The notes under the pieces were generated by a model. That model did no database searches. It had not been told where the DNA came from and was given only the letters and a program-made list of their open reading frames with translations. A stretch of DNA of 64,000 nucleotides from Halictus rubicundus (Eukaryota > Arthropoda > Insecta > Hymenoptera > Halictidae), in NCBI RefSeq assembly GCF_050948215.1, contig NC_135151.1:3450220-3514219 (forward strand), written 5' to 3'. Shown here piece after piece: positions 34,332 to 44,964 of the stretch (the first letter of the stretch is position 1; each line of letters begins with the position of its first letter). Position numbers and translations under genes: made by a program.

Positions 34332-36452
34332 GATTTCAAGTTTCGGAGATGTTTTCGCGGATTTTCGCGATCATGGCGGTGGCGTCTGTTCAAAGGAGAA
34401 TTCCACGGTGGAGTTACGCGTACCGTTGCCACGGCGAGGCGCTCGATAACCGGTAATAGCCGGGACGGTAACAGTAACAGTGTAACTGACCTACAGACTG
34501 GCCGGCGTGGCGCACCTGGACGCACCTGGACGGAACCTGGAGAAACGTTGGCGCGTGCTGCGATCCTCGATCCTCTCGATATCGTCGAGAAATCCTAGCA
34601 AGCTTCGCGCCAGGTTCAGCAACCCGCTCGAACGAAATCTCGCTAACGACCCAGACGATGTAATTAAACTAGTCTGCTAACGAATCGTTCCGGACGATGG
34701 CACCGCGTTCGGCGCGATGGAACTTTTCCAGCAAAACGGATCGAATATCGCCGCTCTCCGACTTCTACGCTCTCTTAGAAATTCTAATTAGCCGGCCGAC
34801 CGTGTCGAAACCTTTCCGATCCGACCTAACGCGAGCCGGTACCACGGTTCTCACACTTACCCTTCGAAACGCACGAGCAAAGAGAGATTCCCACCGACGA
34901 TGGGCATGATCGTTCGACGGCAAGAAATCTGAACGGGCAACTGTACCGATTCGAGGCTAAGTGCCTGTAATTAATCGTGAACCAATAAAAATGTACGTGT
35001 TACGCGTGGTTCTAAGTTTGCATGGTACTCTTACACGGTTCTTGGTTTGCGCGGGTACTCTAATGCCGCGCGTGGAAAGAGATCCGAGTGTGTAATGCTA
35101 ACCACTTTGTAGACGAATGCTACCAAGAAAATGGTAGTGGAGATCTGACTGCTCTTAAATAATGTGAAACATGTTTTCAACAGAAACTGCATTTTTCCTT
35201 TCATTTATCTCTGATATTTAACTCTTCGCTATGTATACAGAGTCGAGTGGATTTCAAACAAATCATTCGAGTATCTCTTTCCCATACCTGGACTCTGCAT
35301 TTTTATGCATTTATGGTAGAAAGGAGTAGGTGGAATATAAAACAGGGGGAAGGTTCACTGAAAATGATTTCAAATTTTTCTACAGGTCGTTCTTTGCTAA
35401 CGAATATTACATATTGAAATAAATAATAAATAATAGATAATATTAATATTAATAATATATTATTTTAATATTATAATTCAGATTGAACTAGTTCGGTTAT
35501 ACCACGAGTTTCCTGACCATAATAATGGCAAATGTTCCGATTATTGAACTCTGAAATATAGAAAAAATGAATTTTTGCATTAAGAGATCTGGAGATTTCA
35601 TCTACCGATTTTTACTTCACTAAATAAATTACTTGAACTTTATGGAATCTTTAAGGTTCGGCGATCGATGATTAGTTTGTCAATGAAATTCGAGTTTCAC
35701 GCGTTAAGATCGAGAGGAATTCATTCGTCCGCTCAATGTATATTGTTTGCTTAGAAGTGCTGGTGAAAAATCCGAGTAAAATTGATCTTGCACGTTGCAG
35801 AGAGCAACGAGCTCGGTCGCAGCGAGTGTCAGGGCTGCGGCGGGATGCGCCGATGGAAAAGGATAGCTCGGAGGTAGATGCATTTCCTCGATAAGGCGGT
35901 AAATGCGTTTCAGTCACGAGAAAGTCACGGGGACACGGTGGTGGGGTGGTGCGCGGCGAATAAAATGACCGGGGCCCCTGTATTGCATCGTTCGGATCGG
36001 CTGCAGACGAGATTCCGGCGAGAGAGCACGGTGCAGTTACGCTTGCAATCGGAATCCTTTCACGGTCGAGCGTGCGCGGGGCTCTCGGAAGGCTGCGGGG
36101 ATTTCTAATGCTCGCCCGCGGTCAGAATTACCGGAGCCGCGTTAATAAACCGCCGCTCCGCGCCGGTTAAGCCCGGTGTATCGCGTGTCGCGAAATTCCA
36201 GCCGGCTGAGTCATGCGAAACAGAAAGAAAGAGAGAACCGAAGACTGGGTTCGGTAAGAGATCTCTAGTTTGCGCCGCGCTTCGATCCCTCGATCCCCCG
36301 ATCCCTCGATTCCGAGCGGTTACTCCTGCGTTCGTACTCCCACGCCTCAAATTTCGAGGGCCTTTGCAAGAACACGCGAACCTTTGCAGGATAGCAGGAA
36401 TTTAAACGAGGACGATTTACCTCGCGAAAGTGAATGCAAAAGTTCGCCAGGG
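34332..36452. other. unique DNA, no gene called
   Basis: AT-rich at 35,390-35,490; GC-rich at 35,800-36,330. A short CGATCCCTCGATC-type repeat lies at 36,280-36,312. No frame has recognisable content. Confidence 0.5.
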
Positions 36453-36457
36453 CGACG

Positions 36458-36940
36458 CACAGTGGGCAATTTGGACAAAATCGGATTCAAAGTCAAAGAT
36501 GACATTTTTTTAAAATGAAAGCTGAACCTTTGTAAAATATGGGAAAAATAGAGAGATTATTACCATCCAATCATTTCAACGAAAAAATGACTTCATTAGT
36601 TTTTGTCACAAAAATCTATTTTTTGCAAAATCCTGAGGTCGTAGACAAATTTTGAGGCCAGATTTGAAATCAGCGCGAAAAAATCTATGGGAAATGATGT
36701 ATAGCATGTTAAAAAAAAAATTTTTCCGCGCGTGCTATTGGAAAAACTAAAATTTTCTTGAATTTGTGCGCGTTTAACGAATTTTCTCGAGGTTAAAAAA
36801 CGTTCGTACCACAATCTCTCTATTTTTCCCATATTCTACAAAGTTGCAGATTTCATTTAAAAAAGATTTCCTCGCTCTACCTCATTCCTATCGAAAGTTC
36901 CTTGATTTTGAATCCGATTTTGTCCAAATTGCCCACTGTG
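36458..36940. mobile_element. Transib-type MITE (CACAGTGGGCAATTTGG ends)
   Basis: Both ends start CACAGTG and continue GGCAATTTGGACAAAATCGG in both arms. The flanks are CGACG on both sides. Inner arms mirror around TATGGGAAAAATAGAGAGAT. 483 bp, no coding sequence. In both arms an ACAAAATCG block (7 of 9 matches to the ACAAAAACC nonamer of V(D)J signals) follows the heptamer after 10 bp. Confidence 0.88.
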
Positions 36941-36945
36941 CGACG

Positions 36946-38180
36946 CACAGTGGTGCCAAGGCGGCAAAAAATCCTTTTTATAAATTTTCGATTTTTATAA
37001 AAATAAAAATTATTTTTGTATAGCCTAATAGTGCGTGCATGATGTGCCAGTCAGATTTTTGAAAAAAAAAATTTTTACGCAGATATACGCATGGTAAATA
37101 AGCATTTCCTCGCTCCTGGGAATGCATCAGTTTTCATTGCGATAGTTATGTAATTACTTCGCCTATAATTGAATACTTAGGGATCTACAAATCATATGGG
37201 TTATTGAAAATGGCTTCAACTATTAACTGGCAAAAAAAAATTTCCCAAAAAAAGTTGTTTAACATTAAGTAATATGGACTAACCTGAAGCCCCTTTGCGT
37301 TACGCTCATTTTTCATTTATGGAGGAATACAAAACATCCTAATCGTTTTGACAAGTTGTAATATTGATCTAGCTTTGTGCAAAATTTCATGAGATACTTC
37401 GAGATGCTTTCGCCGCAATTTAAGTTTAAATATCAACTTTTGGAATTTCCAAGAATGAATCGACCAGAACTCACGATTATTTGATGTTTCAGGTGAAAGT
37501 TTTAAGGGATATATATCAGATAATTAAAAAAAATGTGACATTCATACATATAAAAAAATATTTAATAACAATTTTTTATGTTAAATAAACAAAGTTTTCG
37601 TTCACTGGACCACTGTCGCAAAAATGCAACAGGTATTTTTTGGTAGTGCTCCAATGAACGCTATAAAAATAATTTATGTAAGATAAAAAAATTGTTATTA
37701 AATATTTTTTTATACATAAAAAATTAATAAATCATATGCACTTCACATTTTTCTTTATTATTTAGAAATATTCCTAAAAAAATTTACCTGGAACATCAAA
37801 TAAACGTAACTTCCGCACGATTCACTCTTGGAAATTCTGAAAGTTGATATTTAAATTTGAATTGCGGCGAAAGGGTCTCGAAGGGTCTCATGATTCTTTG
37901 CACAAGGTTAGATCAATATTACACCTTGCCAAAACGATTAGTTCCAGCCCAAAATCTATTAAAGTATTTGTTGTATGCTTCCATAAATAAAAAATGGGCA
38001 GAAAACAGAGATTTTCGATTAGCTCATATTACTTAATGTTAACAACTTTTCACAAAAATTTTTTTTGCCAAATAAGCGTTGTACCTGTGGCAATCCCTCC
38101 ACAAATTTTCAAACAAATTCGTTGGACAGTTTCGTTTTTACAGATTTTTTGCCGCTTTTTGGCCATTTGGCACCACTGTG
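36946..38180. mobile_element. Transib-type fold-back element (CACAGTGGTGCCAA ends)
   Basis: Starts 5 bp after the previous element and shares its CGACG. The other flank is also CGACG. Both ends begin CACAGTGGTGCCAA. The left end then has GGCGGCAAAAAATC directly, whereas the right end has an extra 10 bp before GCGGCAAAAAATC. The whole 1,235 bp is a long imperfect palindrome, with mirrored blocks such as AACTTTTGGAATTTCCAAGA and TCTTGGAAATTCTGAAAGTT. No transposase sequence was found. Confidence 0.88.
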
Positions 38181-38203
38181 CGACGTACAATGATTTCTCT
38201 ATA

Positions 38204-38795
38204 CACTGAAGAGCAAAACTGAGTCGAAATTGAAACACCATAACTTTTTAAAAATTAGATCAAATGAGTTGAATGTTATTGAGAAGTTAGAAGGATTAGT
38301 TTATTAGAGGAGGCGAAAACAATTTTTGAAAAAATAATTTGAATTGAAAGTGTTTTATTCGCTCGAACAAATTATATCCATGCTGAAAATTTCACAAATT
38401 TTGGATAATTCGTTTACGAGTTATAAACGATTAAAAGTGCGATTATAAGTCGAAAATCGTAAAAAACGGCCATTTTTCTCACTTTTAATCGTTTATAACT
38501 CGTAAACGAATTATCCAAAATTTGCGAAATTTTCAGCATGGATATAATTTATTCGAGTGAATAAAACACATGTTTTAAATTTTCAACACAGGCTCAGATA
38601 AAAAAGTTGGAAAAATCAATTTTTACTATTTCTTTCGCGATTCCGGCTAATTCAAATTTTTTTTCAAAAATTGTTTTTGCCTCGTCTAATGAACTAATCC
38701 TTCTAACTTCTCAATAACATTCAAGTCATTTGATCTAATTTTAAAAAAGTTATGTTGTTTCAAATAGTGTGGGCTCAATTTTGCTCTCCGGTGGA
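38204..38795. mobile_element. nested TA-flanked fold-back MITE (CACTGAAGAGCAAAA ends)
   Basis: Inserted at TA inside the pogo-like copy. CACTGAAGAGCAAAACTGAG is mirrored by CTCAATTTTGCTCTCCGGTG. The arms are almost 290 bp and meet near a perfect inverted pair around CGTTTATAACTCGTAAACGA. 592 bp, non-coding. Confidence 0.9.
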
Positions 38796-38942
38796 TATGT
38801 CGCCAAAACCTGGATGATAAACGTCGCGGAATTATCCCCACTACCGCGGAGTATACCCCGTCAGGGCCCACGAACTCCAAGAGACATAATCTCTGGCTCT
38901 GGTATGTCTCCTGAACGATACACGACGCTGGCAAGACATATA

Positions 38943-39099
38943 CAGTGAATTCTCGATATATGACAGCAATACTCGATGTCATTTATCGTTCAGGAGTCTT
39001 TGGTTTCTCGGCCCCTCACGGGGTATACTCCGCAGTAGTGGGGGTAGTTTCGCGACATTTATCGGCCATGCCTCGGCGACATATAGAGAAAATTCACTG
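38943..39099. mobile_element. second pogo-like MITE nested in the first, opposite orientation
   Basis: CAGTGAATTCTCGATATATG on the left, TATAGAGAAAATTCACTG on the right, TA on both sides. 157 bp. The host copy's last 14 bases (TCGAGAGTTCACTG) follow directly, so insertion was at a TA near the host's right end. Confidence 0.9.
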
Positions 39100-39115
39100 T
39101 ATCGAGAGTTCACTG

Positions 39116-39924
39116 TATTACAGCCGAAGAGAAAAATCGATTACGTTATACAGCGAATGGTCCCACGTTTTCGCAACCAGGAGATAGCTCGTGGCGCAGA
39201 AACTTTGCCAATCAGCGTAGGATCGAAGTGGCGATTCTAAGTTTCGCGTGGTTTTCTGAAAAAGGAGAGGGTTCGATTTCCTCACGTGCGAAATCTCAAA
39301 GTCGAATCGGACGAGCGAGAGATCGACACGCGCCGGAAATTCGTCGTTGTCCTAATCGCGGATCAACCTCGCGGTTCGGGTCGCCGGTGAGAACCGTACA
39401 AGGGAAAACGATCGGTTGTAGCGATTATGCGAACGCCGCGGTCGGTTGAATTAGCACGGTGGACGCGTGTTCGCGAGCACGTGCCTCGAATGCTGCGCCT
39501 CGACTGGCTGGCTTCGAGACAGAGAAAGAGGATCATCGGGACTGCTTCGGTATGGTACAGTGTATCTTCATGTGCGTGCGCGCGCGCGTGTGTGTTCTAC
39601 TCGCTTTTCACTCTCTCGAGCGACACGCCTAGGCTTCTCGCCGCGAGCGATCGATACCTCGTTGGAAAACGCGCGCGTTCCAACGCAACGGAAGCGCCAA
39701 GCGGCTCTACGCGTTCCTTGGCGCGATGCGCCGCGATGCATCGATGCATGCTGCACCAGCGAATCGGCGAATATAACAGGTTGCTGCATGCGGAATGCGC
39801 GTTTTCCTAATGCCAAGCCTGGACAGCGAATACCGGGCAAAACGGTCCCTGAAGCCATGCTAAACTGTTCGTACCGTTTTGTGTTAGTCAAGTTCAACGC
39901 GTGCCCTGTAGTACTGTTCCAGTC
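39116..39924. other. unique DNA, no gene called
   Basis: GC-rich at 39,280-39,760, with a GCGCGCGCGTGTGTG dinucleotide stretch near 39,578. Overlapping frames of 127 and 193 codons have no domain. Confidence 0.45.
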
Positions 39925-40031
39925 AGACTGCGGAATTTATGCGTTTATGATAAAAGATAAAATAGTTAAGAGAATTTCAGGAGCGTGCTCCTGGCACAAC
40001 ATTCTTATGCTCCACAAATATCCGCGGTCTA
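39925..40031. mobile_element. short hAT-like MITE (TAGACTG family)
   Basis: CAGACTGCGGAATTTATGC on the left and ATATCCGCGGTCTA on the right are decayed forms of the family ends. About 107 bp. Target duplication not clear. Confidence 0.55.
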
Positions 40032-40462
40032 GTGACAATGATCTTTAAATTGAAATAAAAATATCGGAACACAATTAATTTAAGTCCTGTTTCTTTTTCT
40101 AGAATATCATAGAAGAAGAAGAGGAAGTAAAGAAGTACTGATCATTGTACGTGGAAAAGAAATCATAGTGCACGAGTTGGAGCCTCATTTCAAGTTCAGA
40201 TGGCAATAAAGATTAGTCGTTGAAAGTAAACCTTCGAGTTTGAATAGAGTTCATACAATATGCAAGCGTCTTGTCTTGTCAACTGCATTGTCAGAAGAGA
40301 ACTATTCCGGCAACATCCAAGAACCATCAGAAGATCGCACAATGCTGCGATAAGCGGAGCTGATCATCGATCGAATAACTTTAATATGTACAGAGTAACG
40401 CGATGCAAGTGGAAGGAGGAAAAGCCGAAAAATCGAGTTTGTCATCGATTGAATAACTTTAA

Positions 40463-40671
40463 CACTAAAACTACCAAGCGTTAACAGTATCTTGTAAATA
40501 TCGCCTTATAATAAACTAGCAACCCTAAATTTATTGAGATTGTTTGTAATTTCCAATATAATAAATGCTTGGACAAGGAAATTTATTCCACTATTTTTCA
40601 TAAAGGAATTTATATAGTTTCAATAATTGTAAAATATAAAACCGGTCATTTTGACCGTGGTAGGTTTAGTG
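40463..40671. mobile_element. TTAA-type MITE (CACTAAACCTACCA ends)
   Basis: TTAA on both sides; CACTAAAACTACCA is mirrored by TGGTAGGTTTAGTG. The inner GGTCATTTTGACC word is itself palindromic. 209 bp, family of the 17.2-kb pair. Empty sites in adjacent tandem units confirm the boundaries. Confidence 0.92.
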
Positions 40672-40681
40672 TTAATATCTA

Positions 40682-41380
40682 CACAGGCTCACAAAAGTAT
40701 TCGAACGCCCTTCAAAACAGTACAACTTTTTTTTAAATTGGATCAAACGATCTGACTTTTTTCAGCAATTCGAAGAATTGCTTTTCCAAATGGTGTTCAA
40801 AAAAGATTTTGAAAAAATTGCAATTGGTAAGAAGTACACGAGAAATTAAAAATGGCACTTTTCACAACTGTTTTATTTGAGCCTGTAATGAAAATTGAAA
40901 ATATGCATTTTGTAGATCTATGTTAGTTATACGCATACTGAAAGTTTCATCGAAATCGATTAATATACACACGAGCTATAAGTACTTGAAAGTGGTGAAT
41001 GACTTTTGGTCAGTTTCTGCTTAAAATCCACAGATTCTAACATCTTTCGATGCGTGCCGTTTTTATCTGCGCCAACCGATTTCGATGATATTTTCAGTAC
41101 GTGAGCATCTAACATAGATCTACAAAACGTATATTTTAAATTTCCATTACAGGCTCGAATAAAAAAGTTTTGGAAAGTGCCTTTTTTACTTCCACTTATA
41201 ATTCCTAGCAATCGAAATGTTTTTAAAATCTTTTTTGCGCGTCGAATTCTAATAAACCAATTCTTCTAATTGCTAAAAAAAAAAAAAAAAAAATACAGTC
41301 AGGTCTTTTGGTCCAATTACAAAAAAAATTATACATATTGTTTTAAGGGGCGTTCGAACACTTTCGCGGGCCAGTGTGTG
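40682..41380. mobile_element. TA-flanked fold-back MITE (CACAGGCTCAC ends)
   Basis: The left CACAGGCTCACAAAAGTATTCGA arm is mirrored on the right by TCGAACACTTTCGCGGGCCAGTG. The arms are about 330 bp with inner mirrored blocks (TAGATCTATGTTAG / CTAACATAGATCTA). 699 bp with no coding. It sits 6 bp beyond the TTAA of the preceding MITE, inside the same tandem-repeat unit. Confidence 0.88.
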
Positions 41381-41580
41381 TACAGAGCGACACGAAAAAT
41401 CGAGCTTATCATCGATCGAACAATATTAATATGTACAGAGTAGACACGATGCGTGTGAAAGAAAGAAAAGCTGTGAAATTGTGAGTTTGTCATCGATCGA
41501 ATAACTTCAGGTTGAGCGGAGTGACACCACGCGAGTAGAAGAAAGAAAAATGGTAGAATCACGCTTGTCAGAAGGATCGC

Positions 41581-43366
41581 GCGAGAAACCATAAGAAGAA
41601 GGAATCGCCGATCACCGAATAGGCGACCGTGGGGATAAAAAGCGAGAAGAAACGAACGAGTGAACGCGGAGAAGCGAAAGTGGTTACAATGTCTCGTTCC
41701 GCGTTAAAACCGGAGCGGCTTCGCGGAGCGAGAAGAAGCGTTTCGGCCGAAGTTGGGTGGACAACGTATCGCGATTTCACGGTTCTTCACGGTCCCCCCA
41801 GTCGAGAGCTGACTCATCTTCGATTTATCTTCGTGGACGTCTCGCTTTTTTTCCCCCCGGCGATCCTCGCGAAGCTCATGTTCAAAAGACTTTGAAGTCT
41901 CGCGATCATCGAACGGTTTTTATCCGGTCCCGAGTGTTCTATCTTGACGCGAGAACGAATGGCACCGTTTCCCACAGGTCCGTGGAACTTTGAACCCTTT
42001 GCCCTGCGATTTAATCTTGGTTTTTAGGGCTCGGACCCTACGCGGTCGACGGCTGTGAACACGGTTTCTGGTTGTTTGTTTCGTTTCGAGCTTCTTTGAT
42101 TTGCATAAGAGAATCTATTCATTATGCGAGGTGAATGCATATTTATTACCATGCTGTACACGTTGTAATCGTCTACCATATCGGGATTAGGCTACAGGTG
42201 AAAAGCAAGTGTCTGGTGACGTTCATCGATAAATATACATGTAGGTATAATATATGGAAATCACAAGTAAAGAATTAACGAGGTGAAAAAGAAGCGTGCA
42301 TAAATTGTTTTTGGATACTGTGAACAGAATGTTGGGAACTCCACAAGGGATTGATTTAGATGAATTTGATGAGCACAGCAATGAACAGAAGTTAAATGGG
42401 GAAAGGTTTTAGGTGGCCTCGGTTGAATGTTAAAGGTCCGAAACGGATTTATTAAAGAATTATACGAATGTAGTTGATGAATCGGTTGGATTTATAGCGT
42501 CTTCGGGTGATTCTTCACAGAAGAATAATGCGGTGGTGCACGTACGGTTGACCGTGACAGTGACGCTGTCTATTCGTGCGCGAGTCGAATCGGCGGTGGT
42601 TCGAGGCTAAGAGGAATACGCTGTCGTGACCCGTCAGCTTTGCATACCGATGCACATGCACGTTGCACCGGCTGCACGCAGAACTAGATACGGTCGCGTA
42701 TCGAAGGAACGGGCTGCTTTTATCAATATTATCGGTCAGCGCAATATAACTGTATTCCCCTTGAAAAATGCAGCAACAGATCGGAACTGTTCGGAATTGA
42801 ATTCGATTAAATTTGATTTCGAAAGTGTTGGTATAGGAAATTAATTTAATAGAGACAGAAAAATTTGAATTTTCCGAGGATACCGTTTATCTCCATGATC
42901 GATTTTCCAGCGGAAACCGGTTCGACCCAATGGCTCGCGACTCGTAGGTCCCAATATTAATCCACGGGCAATTAATCCAATTAATTAGCTCGCGTCGCGA
43001 TTGCCGATAATTGCTCCGGCGACCATTCGAACAATGGACGTTAGGGGGCTCGTGTAAAATGTAAATGGATTTCCCGGTGTCCCTTGCGCGACATGGAGCC
43101 GTCTGCTCGATGGACGAGCCGGTTACCCCAGCCAGACAACGAAATCAATCGGAAAGCCAAATTCTATTTGACCAATCGTGCTTATCTCGAACCGTTATCG
43201 AGAAAACGCTTTGCATTCTGACGTCCAAATATTCTGTTAACTACCATCATCGAACGAAGATTAATATCATATTTTTGCTTATCATGGTTACACGTGTGCC
43301 AGTGATTATGAAGATTGTGTAAGCGAATACTCCGACCAAATTGATCTTTTTGCTCATTATGTATCA
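41581..43366. other. unique DNA, no gene called
   Basis: Short open frames at 41,629-41,993 and 42,626-42,844 carry no recognised motif. Nothing else stands out. Confidence 0.5.
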
Positions 43367-43374
43367 CTTATTAT

Positions 43375-43858
43375 TAGACTGCGGACCTTTATGCAAAATA
43401 TAACTCGTTTGCATTAATTGCACGACATGGGAGGTAAGTAGGAATTTATTCCTCTCTTTAACACGTTCGCGGACAGTAAAAATTTCAGTGAGCTGCAAAA
43501 GTAGACAGGCAATTTCTCTTGAAACTAGTTGTACTATCCGAAATCTGATTAGAAATATACAATAATAATAAGTTAACTGTCATTAGTAATGACAAATGAA
43601 ATGTATATTAATTACAAAAACTTAAGGTTGTATAAAATTAAATGAATAAAAATTGGCTTTAAAATTTGAATGCTACAGCATTCACGTCATTTTGCATCAC
43701 TATGAAAATGAATGCTACAGCATTTGCGTCCGCGTACGTGTTAATAGTTTTATCAAGTTCTAAGAAATGTATTGGCAACCATAAATTCTTGTAATCTTTT
43801 TATTGTTGGGAATGGCACCCACCCATTTTTGCTATAACTGCATAAAATCCGCAGTCTA
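43375..43858. mobile_element. hAT-like MITE with intact 8-bp duplication
   Basis: TAGACTGCGGACCTTTATGC on the left is mirrored by GCATAAAATCCGCAGTCTA on the right. CTTATTAT is duplicated exactly on both sides (43,367-43,374 and 43,859-43,866). This is the copy that defines the family as hAT-type by target size. A TTAA MITE is nested within it; without that the element is about 200 bp. Confidence 0.9.
43462..43740. mobile_element. TTAA-type MITE (CACGTTCGCGGAC ends) nested in the hAT-like MITE
   Basis: TTAA on both sides; CACGTTCGCGGAC is mirrored by GTCCGCGTACGTG. 279 bp. The interior has GAATGCTACAGCATT words repeated twice near the right end. Non-coding. Confidence 0.9.
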
Positions 43859-43942
43859 CTTATTATGTATGTACTTTCTTTGTGCTCGAATGGCGACACT
43901 TAGGGGCTAGTAAAAATTGCCATGCCAGTACTCAAAACAGCC

Positions 43943-44012
43943 AAGACTCCGTAGATTCGCGATAAGGTAGAGTGACCACGTTACCGACAAAAATGGGCGA
44001 AAAATGGTTTTA
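43943..44012. repeat. dispersed repeat block, copy 2 of 2
   Basis: Same 43-base identical core as the block near 3.08 kb (ACTCCGTAGATTCGCGATAA onward), same orientation. The flanks differ. Confidence 0.85.
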
Positions 44013-44754
44013 CGTGCCTCAACCTTTCGTCCTTATATGAGAATATTTTTCGCTGGGAAAGGGCTCATTCGAAAGAGGAATGTTCAATCTAGCGCGCGCT
44101 GGTCGCTAGCTGACGAGATTATGCAGATATTTGGTAATATAAGCGTTAGAAGTAGGCCAAAAATTGACGACGTGCATGCCGTGGAATCCAAGCATTTTTA
44201 TGCCATTGGATGAGTTTTCTGGATGAAATCGAGAGTAGTGCACTCTAGAAAATATCTCCAGCTTCAAATTGAAGTAAATTTTGTCTTGATTCTCTGCGAA
44301 ATAATGCCAAGAACTTGAAGCACGTTTCTGGCGTCAGAATTCACGATATCGATAATACAGAGCAGAAATGTGACAAGTTTAGTCACAGACTTAAGACCCG
44401 TCGGATCAAGACCAAGACGGATCTTAAGTCTGTGTCTGAAGGCTGTCAACGGAAATTATACAGCAGTTACCGACCTGCTGGCTCTGCAAAAGTCACGTAA
44501 CTACCCTTGGCCCTTAGGAGCTGCTACCGAGCAATTTGCTTCTTGCTCTCTTTTATTCTTAACACATCTTGCGCGGGCACTTTGCCGCCAAAGTCTTACC
44601 GTGTTGCATTCATTCTTGCAACGCACGTTTTGTATTTTTGCCACGCATGTCTATCCGATTTTATTGTAAAAACATCACAAAAACCCCTCGATAACAATAA
44701 TCCATCGATAATCCGTGAAAAACGACTTTAGTCGCTTCCCGCGCAAGATGTGTT
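44013..44754. other. unique DNA with one strong hairpin
   Basis: No gene called. The hairpin at 44,371-44,446 is listed separately. Confidence 0.5.
44371..44446. other. long hairpin, pre-miRNA-like
   Basis: CACAGACTTAAGACCCGTC (44,384-44,402) and GACGGATCTTAAGTCTGTG (44,416-44,434) pair at 18 of 19 positions across a 13-nt loop. An outer TGACA/TGTCA pair extends the stem after an internal loop, giving about 76 nt. It is too short for a MITE and has no target duplication that I can see. It may be a structured RNA or a chance palindrome. Confidence 0.4.
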
Positions 44755-44964
44755 AACAATGTTTAATTTTGTAGTTTCGTTGCTGTCGTGTCTAAATTCA
44801 CGCGACGATGATAATGTTTTTTGGCTCTTAAGCTCGTGCGTATTCTACAAATTGCCAAAAATCCGCGTGTTCTACGAAAGAACAGGTTCAATTTCGTGTG
44901 CATACTTTTGTAGACTGAAAATGTTCCAGGCCGAATCAAAATTGCTTCGAGTGCAAAGGTTTAA
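44755..44964. repeat. dispersed repeat with a TTTGCACTCGAAGC end, copy 2
   Basis: Inverted copy of 31,394-31,587. The right end GCTTCGAGTGCAAAGG abuts TTTAAA, consistent with a TTAA target that has drifted. Confidence 0.75.

Larger units (their letters stand above)
38188..39115. mobile_element. pogo-like MITE opened by two later insertions
   Basis: Left end CAATGATTTCTCTATA, right end TCGAGAGTTCACTG. The family's interior (GCCAAAACCTGGATGATAAA, GGAATTATCCCCACTACCGC) lies between the two inserts. Removing the inserts leaves a normal copy of about 180 bp. It begins next to the CGACG duplication of the Transib element. Confidence 0.85.
40350..41580. repeat. degenerate 85-bp tandem repeat split by two MITEs
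   Basis: TCATCGATCGAATAACTTTAATATGTACAGAG-type units recur at about 40,364, 40,442, 41,410 and 41,490. Each continues into GATGCGTG-GAAAGAAAG-like sequence and a CGAGTTT/TGAGTTT word. In one unit, TTAA and the TA of TGTACAGAG are each occupied by a MITE. Neighbouring units show the empty sites. Confidence 0.8.

Noticed and set aside
35293..35315. GGACTCTGCATTTTTATGC as a TAGACTG-family end
   Set aside because: Too many mismatches to the family ends and no partner.
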